Below, one piece after another: positions 43,236-51,388 of a stretch of DNA of 64,000 nt. The notes beneath the pieces were generated by a model. The model saw only the letters and a program-made list of their open reading frames with translations. It made no database searches and was not told where the DNA came from. Location of the stretch: positions 401,501 to 465,500 of the forward strand of contig LT629951.1 of assembly GCA_900104565.1 (NCBI GenBank). The letters are read 5' to 3'. Within the stretch, counting starts at the first letter, position 1, and each line of letters begins with the position of its first letter. The position numbers and the translations under genes were made by a program. The DNA comes from Ruminococcaceae bacterium Marseille-P2935. Lineage in GTDB: Bacteria > Bacillota > Clostridia > Oscillospirales > Ruminococcaceae.

Positions 43236-43277
43236 GTGAGCCAGAGCCCTGCTGGGCTCTCGCTCACACTGTTTTTT
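43236..43277 (+). terminator. Strong hairpin after the first sugar-binding gene
   Basis: GTGAGC-C-AGAGCCC (43236-43249) pairs with GGGCTCT-C-GCTCAC (43254-43267) around TGCT, and six Ts follow at 43272-43277. It is probably a partial terminator that lowers readthrough to the ATPase. Confidence 0.85.
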
Positions 43278-43768
43278 CAATCCAAGATAAGACGTTTGGG
43301 GTAGGGCGGTAAGCTTTGGGTCCAACACCTATCGCTGCACCAGGCCTTTCTCTTTATCCACAAAGGCACAAACGGCAAAAAGGTGCAGGAGGGCGGTATA
43401 ACCTTAGTTTGGGGATTGTACCTGGACCATTACAGGCTATATAAGAGCTTGCGGTGGTTTGTACCCTTTACCGAGAAAAATAAAAGGAACCCGCGGTATA
43501 AAGGGTCAGCAGCTTCCGGCTTTTGTGATAAGGCTGCCGCAGGCAAAGCTGAAATAAAGTGGTTACAGGGCTGTTTCAGCCTGGCCATAATACAGCCGGT
43601 TTCGGAGAGGCTGGAACATAAAAATCCTCCTCCAATTAGTATAACGCTTATGCAGGAATCAGGCACGTCAGTGCAGATTTGCCTGCATAAAACCAAAATA
43701 GCTGTCCTAAGTTTTACCCAAAATAGAAAACAGCTACCTTTTAAACGGACCGCCATTTTATTGACGAC
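43278..43768. other. Long gap inside the transport operon, no gene seen
   Basis: About 490 bases between the hairpin and the ATPase ribosome site. A 130-codon open frame exists but has no ribosome site, an unlikely composition and no family features. A second promoter or an RNA could be here, but I see none clearly. Confidence 0.45.
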
Positions 43769-43780
43769 GAGGTGAGTGGA

Positions 43781-45280
43781 ATGAATGAATGCCCAATTGA
43801 GATGCAAGATATTATCATGGAGTTCAGCGGAGTGCGCGCCCTGGACGGCATCGATTTTAAGCTGGAAAAAGGCGAAATCAGAGGTCTGGTTGGCAAAAAT
43901 GGCGCCGGAAAAAGCACCCTGATGAAAATTATTAACGGCGTTTATACCCAAACCAGCGGAACGGTAAAATTTTTTGGTAAGGAAATCAGCAAAAATACCT
44001 CGGTAAAAGAACGCGAAGAGACGGTGAGTATGATCTACCAGGATTACAGCCTGGTGGGTGAAATGCCGGTGTTTCAAAATATTTTTATCAATTCTGAACC
44101 GGTAAAAACAGGGCTGATTGACGACAAAGGCTGCGTAGCGCAGGTGCAGGAATTTTTTGATTCGATGGGGATTAAAATTGACCCTCTGGAGAAGGTGAAA
44201 AATTTAAGTACCGGGGACATGCAGCTGGTGGAAATTGCAAAGGCAATTATAAAAAAGACAAGTATTATTTTAATGGATGAGCCTACTGCGGCATTGGATG
44301 CAGAGGCCACCGTTAAATTTTTTGAAATAATCTATAAACTGAAGGAACAGGGATATACCATTGTAATCAGTACCCATCATCTAAAACAGATTATGGAGAT
44401 TTGCGACAGTGTAACTGTTATTCGGGACGGCAAGGTGGCAATGAACCGGCAGATTAGTGAGACCTCGTTGGAAGAGATCATCAGCGCCATGCTGGGGGAC
44501 ACCAGCTACCATGGCCGAAAACTGCGGGCCCACCGGGAAGAAAACACCGGTAAGCCGCTTCTGGAACTGAAAAACATTACTTCCAAGGTAATCAAGGAAC
44601 CACTTTCCCTGCAGGTGTACCCGGGAGAGGTTGTGGGGCTGGCAGGGCTGAAAGGCGCGGGCCGCACCGAAATTTTTAACTGTATTTATGGAATAGACCC
44701 CATTAAGAGCGGAGAGATTTTAATAGAAGGTAAGCCAGTTCATGTAAAGTTGCCTGGAGATGCCATTAAAAATGGAATCTTTTTAGTGCCTGAAAACCGC
44801 CATACTCAGGGCTTAAGTCTGATGCATTCCCTATATGACAATGCACTGTTGCCCATTTTACCTTCTCTTGTAAAGAAAAAGGCGCTGATTGACGATAAAA
44901 AAGGTGCCGAAATTGTAGATGATATCATCCAGGTCATGAAGGTGAAAACCCCCGACCGCAAGGTAACCATCAGCAAGCTTTCTGGCGGCAACCAGCAAAA
45001 GGTGGTTGTAGGAAAAGCACTGAAAAGCAACCCGAAAATCATGATGATGGATGACCCAACCTATGGTGTGGATATCCATGCAAAGGTCGATATCTCCAAC
45101 TCCATTGACCAGTTTACCGATCAAAATTATGGTGTGCTTTACGTTTCCTCCGAGCTAGGAGAAATGATCGAAAACTGCGATAGGATTTTAATCGTAAAGT
45201 ATAACCAGATTGTGGGCGAAATCAAAGACGTCCCCAACGCAAATCTTACCGAAGACAGCTTAATGGCTGCCATTCAATAA
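43781..45280 (+). CDS. Sugar ABC transporter ATPase, duplicated domain (RbsA/MglA-like)
   Basis: A 499-residue ATPase. Domain 1 has Walker A GKNGAGKSTLMKIING, YQDYSLVGEM, signature LSTGDMQLVEIAKAI and Walker B ILMDEPTAALD. Domain 2 has a degenerate Walker A (GLKGAGRTEIFNC), signature LSGGNQQKVVVGKAL and Walker B MMMDDPTYGVDIHAK, where the usual catalytic Glu is Asp. The start chosen is ATG 43781, 8 bases after GAGG; the frame runs back to GTG 43772 inside the ribosome site. With the homodimeric permease downstream it imports a pentose- or hexose-like compound. Confidence 0.93.
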   Translation: MNECPIEMQDIIMEFSGVRALDGIDFKLEKGEIRGLVGKNGAGKSTLMKIINGVYTQTSGTVKFFGKEISKNTSVKEREETVSMIYQDYSLVGEMPVFQNIFINSEPVKTGLIDDKGCVAQVQEFFDSMGIKIDPLEKVKNLSTGDMQLVEIAKAIIKKTSIILMDEPTAALDAEATVKFFEIIYKLKEQGYTIVISTHHLKQIMEICDSVTVIRDGKVAMNRQISETSLEEIISAMLGDTSYHGRKLRAHREENTGKPLLELKNITSKVIKEPLSLQVYPGEVVGLAGLKGAGRTEIFNCIYGIDPIKSGEILIEGKPVHVKLPGDAIKNGIFLVPENRHTQGLSLMHSLYDNALLPILPSLVKKKALIDDKKGAEIVDDIIQVMKVKTPDRKVTISKLSGGNQQKVVVGKALKSNPKIMMMDDPTYGVDIHAKVDISNSIDQFTDQNYGVLYVSSELGEMIENCDRILIVKYNQIVGEIKDVPNANLTEDSLMAAIQ

Positions 45281-45297
45281 CATTAGGAGGCGGAGTT

Positions 45298-46257
45298 ATG
45301 CAAGCAAAAAAAACAGCAAAAAAATTTAACTTCTCTAATTATATGATCTACATAGCCTTTGTGGCGCTGCTGATTATTTTTTCGGTTACTTTAAAAGATA
45401 TGGGCAACGGCTTTTTAAGCCCGGGCAACGTCTGGAATATTATACGCCAAACCTCGCTCATTGCCATTCTCAGCGTAGGCATGACCTTCGCCTTGGGCGC
45501 CGGCCAGATCGATTTGTCGGTGGGTTCTATTGTAGCGGTAACCTCCCTTACCAGCGCACTGGTGGTGCAAAGCTATGGCCTGGTACCCGGCCTGCTGGCT
45601 GGCCTGGGGGTTGGCGTTGTGATCGGCGCAATTAACGGCGTGTTAATTGCCTGGGTAAAAATTCCACCCTTTATTGCAACGCTGGGTACGCAAATTTTAT
45701 TTGCCGGTGTTGCCAGAACCATGACTGGGCTGAAGTCGATTCCCATTACCAATAATGCTTATAAGTTCTGGTTTGGCGGCGGCGATATTTTCGGGCAGGT
45801 TCCGCTGCTGTTAGTCTGGATGGCAGTTATTGTTGCTTTAGGGCATATTTATCTGCGTAAACGTCCTTTTGGCCGCCAGGTAATTGCAGTGGGCGGAAAC
45901 CCAAAAGCGGCGCTGTATTCTGGCATAAATGTAAAATTTACCATCTTCAAGGTGATGCTGCTCAGCGGCGTCTTAGCCGCTATTGCCGGAATTTTATGGG
46001 CCGGGCGTTTTGGCGGCGGGCGTTACTCTTTGGGCGATGCGGAAGAAACCTCGGCAATTGCGGCAGCGGTGCTGGGCGGTACCAGCATCGCCGGAGGTAA
46101 GGCCTCGGTACTGGGGGCTTGCGTAGGCGCCATTATGATGGGGATGATCAACAATGCATTGGTTATGTACGGCTTGGATGTATATCAGCAGATGATTATA
46201 CGCGGCCTGATTATTATTGTGGCGGTAGCAGTTACCATTAACGCCGAAGAAAAATAA
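45298..46257 (+). CDS. Sugar ABC transporter permease (RbsC-like)
   Basis: A 319-residue membrane protein with eight to ten spans. The CUT2 permease hallmarks are GAGQIDLSVGSIVAVTSLTSA, GAINGVLIAWVKIPPFIATLGT, the coupling loop KRPFGRQVIAVGGNPKAALYSGI and GTSIAGGKASVLGACVGAIMMGMI. Only one permease gene is present, so it probably acts as a homodimer as RbsC does. The ATG follows AGGAGGCGG, 17 bases after the ATPase. It is followed 15 bases later by a PfkB kinase. Confidence 0.94.
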   Translation: MQAKKTAKKFNFSNYMIYIAFVALLIIFSVTLKDMGNGFLSPGNVWNIIRQTSLIAILSVGMTFALGAGQIDLSVGSIVAVTSLTSALVVQSYGLVPGLLAGLGVGVVIGAINGVLIAWVKIPPFIATLGTQILFAGVARTMTGLKSIPITNNAYKFWFGGGDIFGQVPLLLVWMAVIVALGHIYLRKRPFGRQVIAVGGNPKAALYSGINVKFTIFKVMLLSGVLAAIAGILWAGRFGGGRYSLGDAEETSAIAAAVLGGTSIAGGKASVLGACVGAIMMGMINNALVMYGLDVYQQMIIRGLIIIVAVAVTINAEEK

Positions 46258-46272
46258 CCCGGGAGGAACCAT

Positions 46273-47202
46273 ATGCTGGACATCATTGGAATCGGCGATG
46301 CCGATGTGGATATTATGATCCATGTGGATCATATCCCCTCTCATGACGAGAAGGTACGGGGCAGTCTGATGGGGCTGTTTCCCGGGGGGATCATTGCAAA
46401 TTTCTGCTGTGCTGCTTCTACTTTTGGGGCGAAGGCAGGTGCGGTGTGCAAGGTCGGGCAGGACTCCTATGGCCAGATTGCACTGCAGGACCTGAAGAAT
46501 CGCGGGGTGGATACTGCGGGCATGGTGGTTGAACCAGGTGCTCAAACCTATTTTTCGGTGGTCCATTTGGATAATACAGGGGAAAAAGCGCTTACGGTGG
46601 TGGTTACCTCGGGCTTTTTACCCAAAAAAGAAGATCTGGATTTTGAGTATATCCGTTCGGCAAAACGGGTACATATGACTACATTGGACTTGGACCTGGT
46701 TGATTTTGTGGGCCAAGCATTAAAGGGAAGCGACGTCAAGCTTTCGCTGGATATTGAGGGCACGGCCTCAAAGGCGGACTGGGAAACCTGGAAGAGGGTG
46801 CTCGGCTGCATCGATACTGCATTCCCCAACGAGGCGGGCCTGGCCGCACTGTGCAAGACTACGGATATTCAAAAAGGCGCCCAAATGCTTTTGAACTGCG
46901 GGGTTAAAACGGTAGTGGTAACCTGCGGAGCCAAAGGGGTGAAAATTTTTGAAAAGGGCGTTTCCTTTGAACACCCAATTTTCCCCGTAGAAGTCAAGGA
47001 CACGACAGGCGCCGGAGACTGCTTTAATGCGGTGTACTTATCCTGCCTCACCAAGGGCTGGCCTATGGAAAAGGCTGCAAAATATGCTTCAGCCGCTGCG
47101 GCTATTTCAGTATCCGCGGTAGGCTCCCGTACGGCCCAGCCCACCTTGCAGCAGGTGGAAACCTTTATTGCAGAAAGGGAGTTAGGAAGCCATGCGAATT
47201 GA
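46273..47202 (+). CDS. PfkB family carbohydrate kinase (second in window)
   Basis: A 309-residue ribokinase-fold enzyme. It has IIGIGDADVDIMIHVDHIP, the GGIIANFCCAASTFGAKAG substrate segment (FPGGI rather than the usual double-Gly plus Asn-Ala), TVVVTCGAKGVKIFE and the ATP/anion-hole motif DTTGAGDCFNAVYL with the catalytic Asp. The ATG follows GGGAGGAAC. It overlaps the deacetylase-like gene by 11 bases. It is the probable first cytoplasmic step: phosphorylation of the imported sugar or of ribose-like product. Confidence 0.92.
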   Translation: MLDIIGIGDADVDIMIHVDHIPSHDEKVRGSLMGLFPGGIIANFCCAASTFGAKAGAVCKVGQDSYGQIALQDLKNRGVDTAGMVVEPGAQTYFSVVHLDNTGEKALTVVVTSGFLPKKEDLDFEYIRSAKRVHMTTLDLDLVDFVGQALKGSDVKLSLDIEGTASKADWETWKRVLGCIDTAFPNEAGLAALCKTTDIQKGAQMLLNCGVKTVVVTCGAKGVKIFEKGVSFEHPIFPVEVKDTTGAGDCFNAVYLSCLTKGWPMEKAAKYASAAAAISVSAVGSRTAQPTLQQVETFIAERELGSHAN

Positions 47203-48649
47203 AACGGGTATTTACATTGGAAAGGAGCAGTCGGCAGCAGACGGGTGGAAGATTTTACTGGAGCAGGAAAAGACGCCGTTCCGGATTACAACAAAGCCCG
47301 ATTGCCCGGTCATTGTTTGTGAAAGAGATACCCCACCCTGGATGGAAGAATACTTAAAGGCTGGCGGCGTTATGATTGTTACAGGTGCACAGCCTGCCAG
47401 CCTGTGCTTTCCCGTCCAGTATGTGGGGGATGCTTCACTGGAAGAGGTTGATTTAGCAGATTTTGACCGGGGAAAAGCCAGAGTCCAGTCTATCTGCTCA
47501 ATCTTTGACGGTAAAGGCAGGGGAAAGCTTACCCTGCACGAAAAACGCCTGCCTAAGTTCGACATGCATCCGGATGAATTCCCGGTTGTGCTATTTGAAA
47601 AAATTGGTGACGGGGGGTGCTGGTACACCGGTGTTCCCATGTCGGCGCTTATTTCGGTGCTGGGTGATACTTTGCGGCAGACGGACTCCTTTTCTGATTT
47701 TAGTGAGCGGGTGGTTTCGGTCGACAAACATCATCTGCTGCATGTAATGCGCTGTTTGCTGGTAGACGCATTTACCAGGCAAGGGCTTCCTTATGTTCAT
47801 TTAGGTTACTATCCCGACCAGTATCAATCCCTTTTTGCTTTCCGGGTGGATGTGGATGGCATTTATGGCGAAAACCTGGAGCTGCTGAGCAAAGCAGGCA
47901 AAGAGAATGGGATACCCATCAGTTTTTATGTAAACCAGAAAATGTGTGAGCCTGAAGCAGAATGGCTCAATAAAATAGATCCGTTCCACGATATTGGCAA
48001 CCATGGGGTGCTGCACAATCTTTATACGTCGCTGGAAGATAACCGGCGCAACGTGGGGCAGTGCCGGGATTGGATGAACACAAAGGGTATAGAAAACGGC
48101 CCCTGGTATGTTGCTCCCAGGGGGATGTGGAACTTTAATCTTCACCGGGCATTGGCCGAAGAAGGGTATGAATTTACTTCTGATTTTGGCTTTTGCATCT
48201 TCGGGCTGCCCTTTTACCCTTATTTTAACGGGGAGAGGATGCAGGCTCTGCAAATTCCAATCAATCCGTTTTCAACCGAGCGGGCTTATGCCAAGGCAGA
48301 GGAAGAAAACGGCCAACTGCCCACAGCCCCATTTGTAGCGGATTATTTTATAAAGTCAGTGGAGGAGCAGTATACCCAGGGAATGCCAATTATTCTGTAC
48401 AGCCATCCCCAACGGTTTGGGCCGCTGTCCAGCCAGGTTTTCCCACAATTAAAAGCCAGGGTTGACTCGCTGAATATTTGGCAAACCACATTGCCGGAGA
48501 TTTACACCTGGTGGAGCCAGCGTGACGCAGTGCAATATTCCGCCGAATGGACAAGGGATAAACTTCAAATTCAGGGGGATATTCCTGAACATATGCAGGT
48601 TAAAACGATATTAGGCGTAGGCAGTGCGGCAAGGGGGTGCGCAGGGTGA
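47192..48649 (+). CDS. Polysaccharide deacetylase-fold (NodB-like) protein
   Basis: A 485-residue protein with an N-terminal part of about 200 residues of unknown fold (amidotransferase-like strand VMIVTGAQPASLC). A carbohydrate-esterase-4-like barrel follows: FRVDVDG (metal Asp), HDIGNHGVLHN (His-x3-His type metal pair), WYVAPRGMWN and IILYSHPQRFG. There is no signal peptide, so it works inside the cell. It may remove an acyl group or act on another C-N bond in the imported glycoside; the exact reaction is not predictable. It overlaps the kinase and the next gene (GTGA). Confidence 0.82.
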   Translation: MRIETGIYIGKEQSAADGWKILLEQEKTPFRITTKPDCPVIVCERDTPPWMEEYLKAGGVMIVTGAQPASLCFPVQYVGDASLEEVDLADFDRGKARVQSICSIFDGKGRGKLTLHEKRLPKFDMHPDEFPVVLFEKIGDGGCWYTGVPMSALISVLGDTLRQTDSFSDFSERVVSVDKHHLLHVMRCLLVDAFTRQGLPYVHLGYYPDQYQSLFAFRVDVDGIYGENLELLSKAGKENGIPISFYVNQKMCEPEAEWLNKIDPFHDIGNHGVLHNLYTSLEDNRRNVGQCRDWMNTKGIENGPWYVAPRGMWNFNLHRALAEEGYEFTSDFGFCIFGLPFYPYFNGERMQALQIPINPFSTERAYAKAEEENGQLPTAPFVADYFIKSVEEQYTQGMPIILYSHPQRFGPLSSQVFPQLKARVDSLNIWQTTLPEIYTWWSQRDAVQYSAEWTRDKLQIQGDIPEHMQVKTILGVGSAARGCAG

Positions 48650-49602
48650 ATGGGCCAAACCGGCAGGTGAAGCAGGCGCTTTCTGCTAAAGCGCAGGAAT
48701 GGTTTGAGGATGTTGCGACCCAGCGCGTTCTGGGGGCCACTGCACATATTAAGCTGATTTCGGATATGTTTTTAGACCTTTGCAACCGGGCGGATGCTAT
48801 GACAGGTGCCGAGCTGACGGATGGCATAATGGGTGTTGCAGAATATTTTATTTCAACCCGTGGAGAAGCCAGCCAGGCCATTACCAACGCGATTCGACTG
48901 ATGCTGGGAAAAATAGACAATTACAGGGAAGGCACAGGGATGCAGGCAGCGGAGTACCTGAGGGGAAGCATTGCGGGGTATCTGCAGCAGTCTGCCGGAA
49001 ATCTGCAAAAAATTAAAGAATATACCGGTAAAGTGATTGCAAAAATGAATACTGTGATGCTGTTTGATTATTCCAGCACGGTAAATTATATTGCAGACAT
49101 TGCCCACAGCCAAAACCAGGTGCTGAAGGTGCTGGTACCGCAAAGTATTGCCCTGGACGGCGGCAAGCCATACATCAAGCCATTCCGTGAAGCGGGGCAC
49201 AAAGTGCATTTTATTCCCGATGGGTCCCTTTATTATTACATACAACAATGCCAAGCGGCCTTTATAGGGTCAGAAACCTTTTACCCCAATGGAGACTGCT
49301 TTAATACGGTTGGAGCCGAAATGCTAGCTTTTCTTTGCACCCATTTTGAGGTTCCGTTTTATGTGATAACCCCGCTCATTAAGCTGGACCGGCGCGCACA
49401 ATATGGGTACCAAAAACCTCCCATTATGATTAATAATAAAGCCCGTATGGCCCGGGGGTTGGAGGAAGATATGATAGATGGGGTGGATTTTACCTGCCCG
49501 GAGCTGGTTCGTATTCCTGCGCGGGATATTACCGCCTATATCACCGAGAAGGGAATCATCCCCCCTGGGGGGATTTACGCAGAAAGCCTGAATTTTATTT
49601 AA
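48646..49602 (+). CDS. eIF2B-alpha-like protein (aldose-phosphate isomerase fold)
   Basis: A 318-residue protein of the IF-2B/MtnA/ribose-1,5-bisphosphate isomerase superfamily. Features are a helical N-terminal half, then TVMLFDYSSTVNYI, VLVPQSIALDGGKPY, CQAAFIGSETFYPNGDCFNTVGAEMLAFLCTHFEVPFYVIT (the conserved D/N-x-x-x-N-K-x-G-like segment) and the C-terminal AYITEKGIIPPGGIY, which matches iTE.G.i.P. The start is GTG 48646 with AAGGGG upstream, overlapping the previous stop by 4 bases. A bacterial sugar operon with PfkB plus an eIF2B-like enzyme recalls the ribose-1,5-bisphosphate route, but whether this one isomerises a sugar phosphate is an inference. Confidence 0.8.
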   Translation: MNGPNRQVKQALSAKAQEWFEDVATQRVLGATAHIKLISDMFLDLCNRADAMTGAELTDGIMGVAEYFISTRGEASQAITNAIRLMLGKIDNYREGTGMQAAEYLRGSIAGYLQQSAGNLQKIKEYTGKVIAKMNTVMLFDYSSTVNYIADIAHSQNQVLKVLVPQSIALDGGKPYIKPFREAGHKVHFIPDGSLYYYIQQCQAAFIGSETFYPNGDCFNTVGAEMLAFLCTHFEVPFYVITPLIKLDRRAQYGYQKPPIMINNKARMARGLEEDMIDGVDFTCPELVRIPARDITAYITEKGIIPPGGIYAESLNFI

Positions 49603-49863
49603 GCAGTTTTTAACGGAGGTTCGCGCCCTATGCACCCAGTGCCTGGGCTGAGACTGGATGGTGCTATGGGGTACCTGCTTTGCACCGAGCGCCAATACCT
49701 AAGCCCAATGGAAAGGTGTTTGCCTCTTCACCCCTTCGAAGAATTGGCAGATGCAGTTGCCAGCTAATCATTCCCCAAAAGGGTAGGTTGCGCTGTAAAA
49801 TTCCCGCTGGGAAAACAAGTGACATTTTTAGCACGATACTTTGAAAATAATGTTCCTTTTTGG

Positions 49864-49902
49864 AAAAACCTCTTTGGTATATTTGGCGCCAAAGAGGTTT
49901 TT
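49864..49902 (+). terminator. Terminator of the first sugar operon
   Basis: AAAAACCTCTTTGG (49864-49877) pairs with CCAAAGAGGTTTTT (49889-49902), a 14-bp perfect stem with an 11-base loop and a T-rich end, 262 bases after the eIF2B-like gene. The rest of 49603-50153 holds no gene. Confidence 0.88.
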
Positions 49903-50153
49903 CTTTGTCCTTCTTTATTGTACCGGAGGAAAGGAGTCCTTGTATGGCACGCAGCCTGTGTAAGAACCTTTCCCATCCAAAATGATTGATGCATAACAAT
50001 TTGCGGCTTTTATAATATGGGATTTTCATTTTATAGAACAATAACATGAAAAATGAATAGTTTTGGCTCCGTTAACAATACAAATACCGAATAGAATCCG
50101 TTGTGAATCCTGCTCTTTTAATTGCTTGTCCTTATAAAAAATATAAAAATATA

Positions 50154-50182
50154 TTGACTTGATTCGTAGATATAAATAGAAT
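50154..50182 (+). promoter_or_regulatory. Promoter of the amidotransferase-like gene
   Basis: TTGACT (50154-50159), 17 bases, TAGAAT (50177-50182), about 90 bases before the GTG start. Confidence 0.75.
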
Positions 50183-50271
50183 GAGACAAATCTTTGCAAC
50201 ACTGGCAAAGAAAAAAACATTTATGAGGACTGACACATAGTACATTTCATTATTTGAAGGAGGAAACAATT

Positions 50272-51015
50272 GTGGGAAAGAAAGTTTTGATTGCTGGGGA
50301 ATCATGGATGAGTTATACCACACATGTAAAAGGATTTGACAGCTTTTATACATCTGTTTATGAAGAGGGCGTCGAATACCTGCGCAATGCTTTAAAACTG
50401 GCTGGCTATGAGGTTACCTTTATTCCAAACCACTTAGCACCTGTAAACTTCCCTTTTACCATGGAGGAACTGGCAGAGTATAGCTGCGTAATTCTTTCCG
50501 ACATTGGTTCCAACACCCTGCTGCTGCCTCCGGAAACCTTTGCAAAAAGTATAAAACGCCCCAACCGCTGTCAGTTAATACGGGACTATGTGTTACAGGG
50601 CGGTGCATTTTTAATGGTTGGCGGATATATGTCCTTTACTGGTATTGATGCAAAGTCAAGATATGGCCAAACCGCTATACAAGATATTTTACCGGTACGC
50701 TGTATTGCAGTAGATGACAGAATGGAGCACCCAGAAGGGGTGGTGCCTGTAACAATAGCAGATCACGATGCATTAAGAGGCTTGCCTCAACAATGGCCAG
50801 CCTTTTTAGGCTACAATAAAACCGAGGTGATTCCGCAGGGCCAAGTATTGGCCACTATTGATGGTGATCCGTTTATTGCAGTGGGTGAATTTGGCAAAGG
50901 AAAGGCTGCTGCCTTTACATCAGACTGCGCACCACACTGGGGACCACAGGAATTTGTGGAGTGGGAGTATTATAATACCCTTTGGAAGGGGTTATTGGAT
51001 TTTTTAACGAAGTAA
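50272..51015 (+). CDS. Glutamine amidotransferase-like protein (DUF1355 family), probably non-catalytic
   Basis: A 247-residue cytoplasmic protein in the class-I amidotransferase/ThuA-like fold (DUF1355, PF07090). It starts KKVLIAGESWMSYTTHVKGFDSF, has AEYSCVILSDIGSNTLLL, then GGAFLMVGGYMSFTG at the place of the nucleophile elbow, and ends GEFGKGKAAAFTSDCAPHWGP. The elbow reads GGYMS, so the catalytic Cys of true amidotransferases is absent; the family is thought to bind or modify sugars instead. The start is GTG 50272 with AAGGAGG 8 bases before. It has its own promoter and precedes the GntR-ADP-ribosylglycohydrolase operon. Confidence 0.85.
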   Translation: MGKKVLIAGESWMSYTTHVKGFDSFYTSVYEEGVEYLRNALKLAGYEVTFIPNHLAPVNFPFTMEELAEYSCVILSDIGSNTLLLPPETFAKSIKRPNRCQLIRDYVLQGGAFLMVGGYMSFTGIDAKSRYGQTAIQDILPVRCIAVDDRMEHPEGVVPVTIADHDALRGLPQQWPAFLGYNKTEVIPQGQVLATIDGDPFIAVGEFGKGKAAAFTSDCAPHWGPQEFVEWEYYNTLWKGLLDFLTK

Positions 51016-51061
51016 AAGAATAAATATGACCCTTTTAAACAATATTATAGCCCTTTTAAAA

Positions 51062-51151
51062 CAATGCTGTTTAATGGAAGAATGTAATAACAGTGATGCA
51101 TATGCATAACAATAGTTATATTTTTCAACGGTTAAACAGCATTGCTTTTTT
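51062..51151 (+). terminator. Long-loop hairpin after the amidotransferase-like gene
   Basis: CAATGCTGTTTAA (51062-51074) pairs exactly with TTAAACAGCATTG (51132-51144), then CTTTTTTG. The 57-base loop holds one copy of the palindrome ATGCATATGCAT. A 15-mer similar to CCCTTTTAAACAAT is directly repeated just before it. Confidence 0.65.
51096..51107. promoter_or_regulatory. Palindrome ATGCATATGCAT, distal copy
   Basis: An exact 12-bp palindrome preceded by G. The identical G plus palindrome occurs 231 bases downstream at 51327-51338. It is a candidate operator for the GntR-type fusion regulator. Confidence 0.55.
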
Positions 51152-51255
51152 GTTTATAAATATACGGTTTTTAACTGCTATAAGTTTACGTGAAAAATTG
51201 AAATGCAAAGTTTGTTTATAGTTTTTTCTCATAAATTATTTAACATAAACTTTCT

Positions 51256-51338
51256 TTTTTGACAAATTTGTCAAAAAGTTGTTGACTTTGTGACTGAAGA
51301 GACGGTAGTATTAATTTGTGATAAAGATGCATATGCAT
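51256..51338 (+). promoter_or_regulatory. Promoter and operators of the GntR-glycohydrolase fusion gene
   Basis: A 22-bp perfect palindrome (51256-51277, centre GACAAATTTGTC) lies directly before TTGACT (51282-51287), an 18-base spacer and TAGTAT (51306-51311). The second ATGCATATGCAT (51327-51338) falls just after the expected transcript start, about 50 bases before the ATG. This is a typical layout for an autoregulated repressor gene. Confidence 0.65.
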
Positions 51339-51388
51339 TTGGCTTATTTCTAACTTATACCAATTTGTTTACCAGATAGGAGTACGAA

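Noticed and set aside
43383-43775. 130-codon open frame between the binding protein and ATPase genes
   Set aside because: No ribosome site, composition unlike real proteins, no family resemblance; treated as non-coding.
48646-49602. Translation initiation factor eIF2B
   Set aside because: Bacteria do not use eIF2B; the operon context and C-terminal motif fit the metabolic isomerase branch of the superfamily.
49611-49720. Possible TPP riboswitch (GGCTGAGA followed by ACCTG)
   Set aside because: The helices around these motifs do not form, the UGAACCUGAUCUGGAUAAU core is missing, and no thiamine gene follows.
49664-50047. Minus-strand 127-codon frame spanning the operon terminator
   Set aside because: It reads through a perfect terminator hairpin and has no ribosome site or family resemblance.
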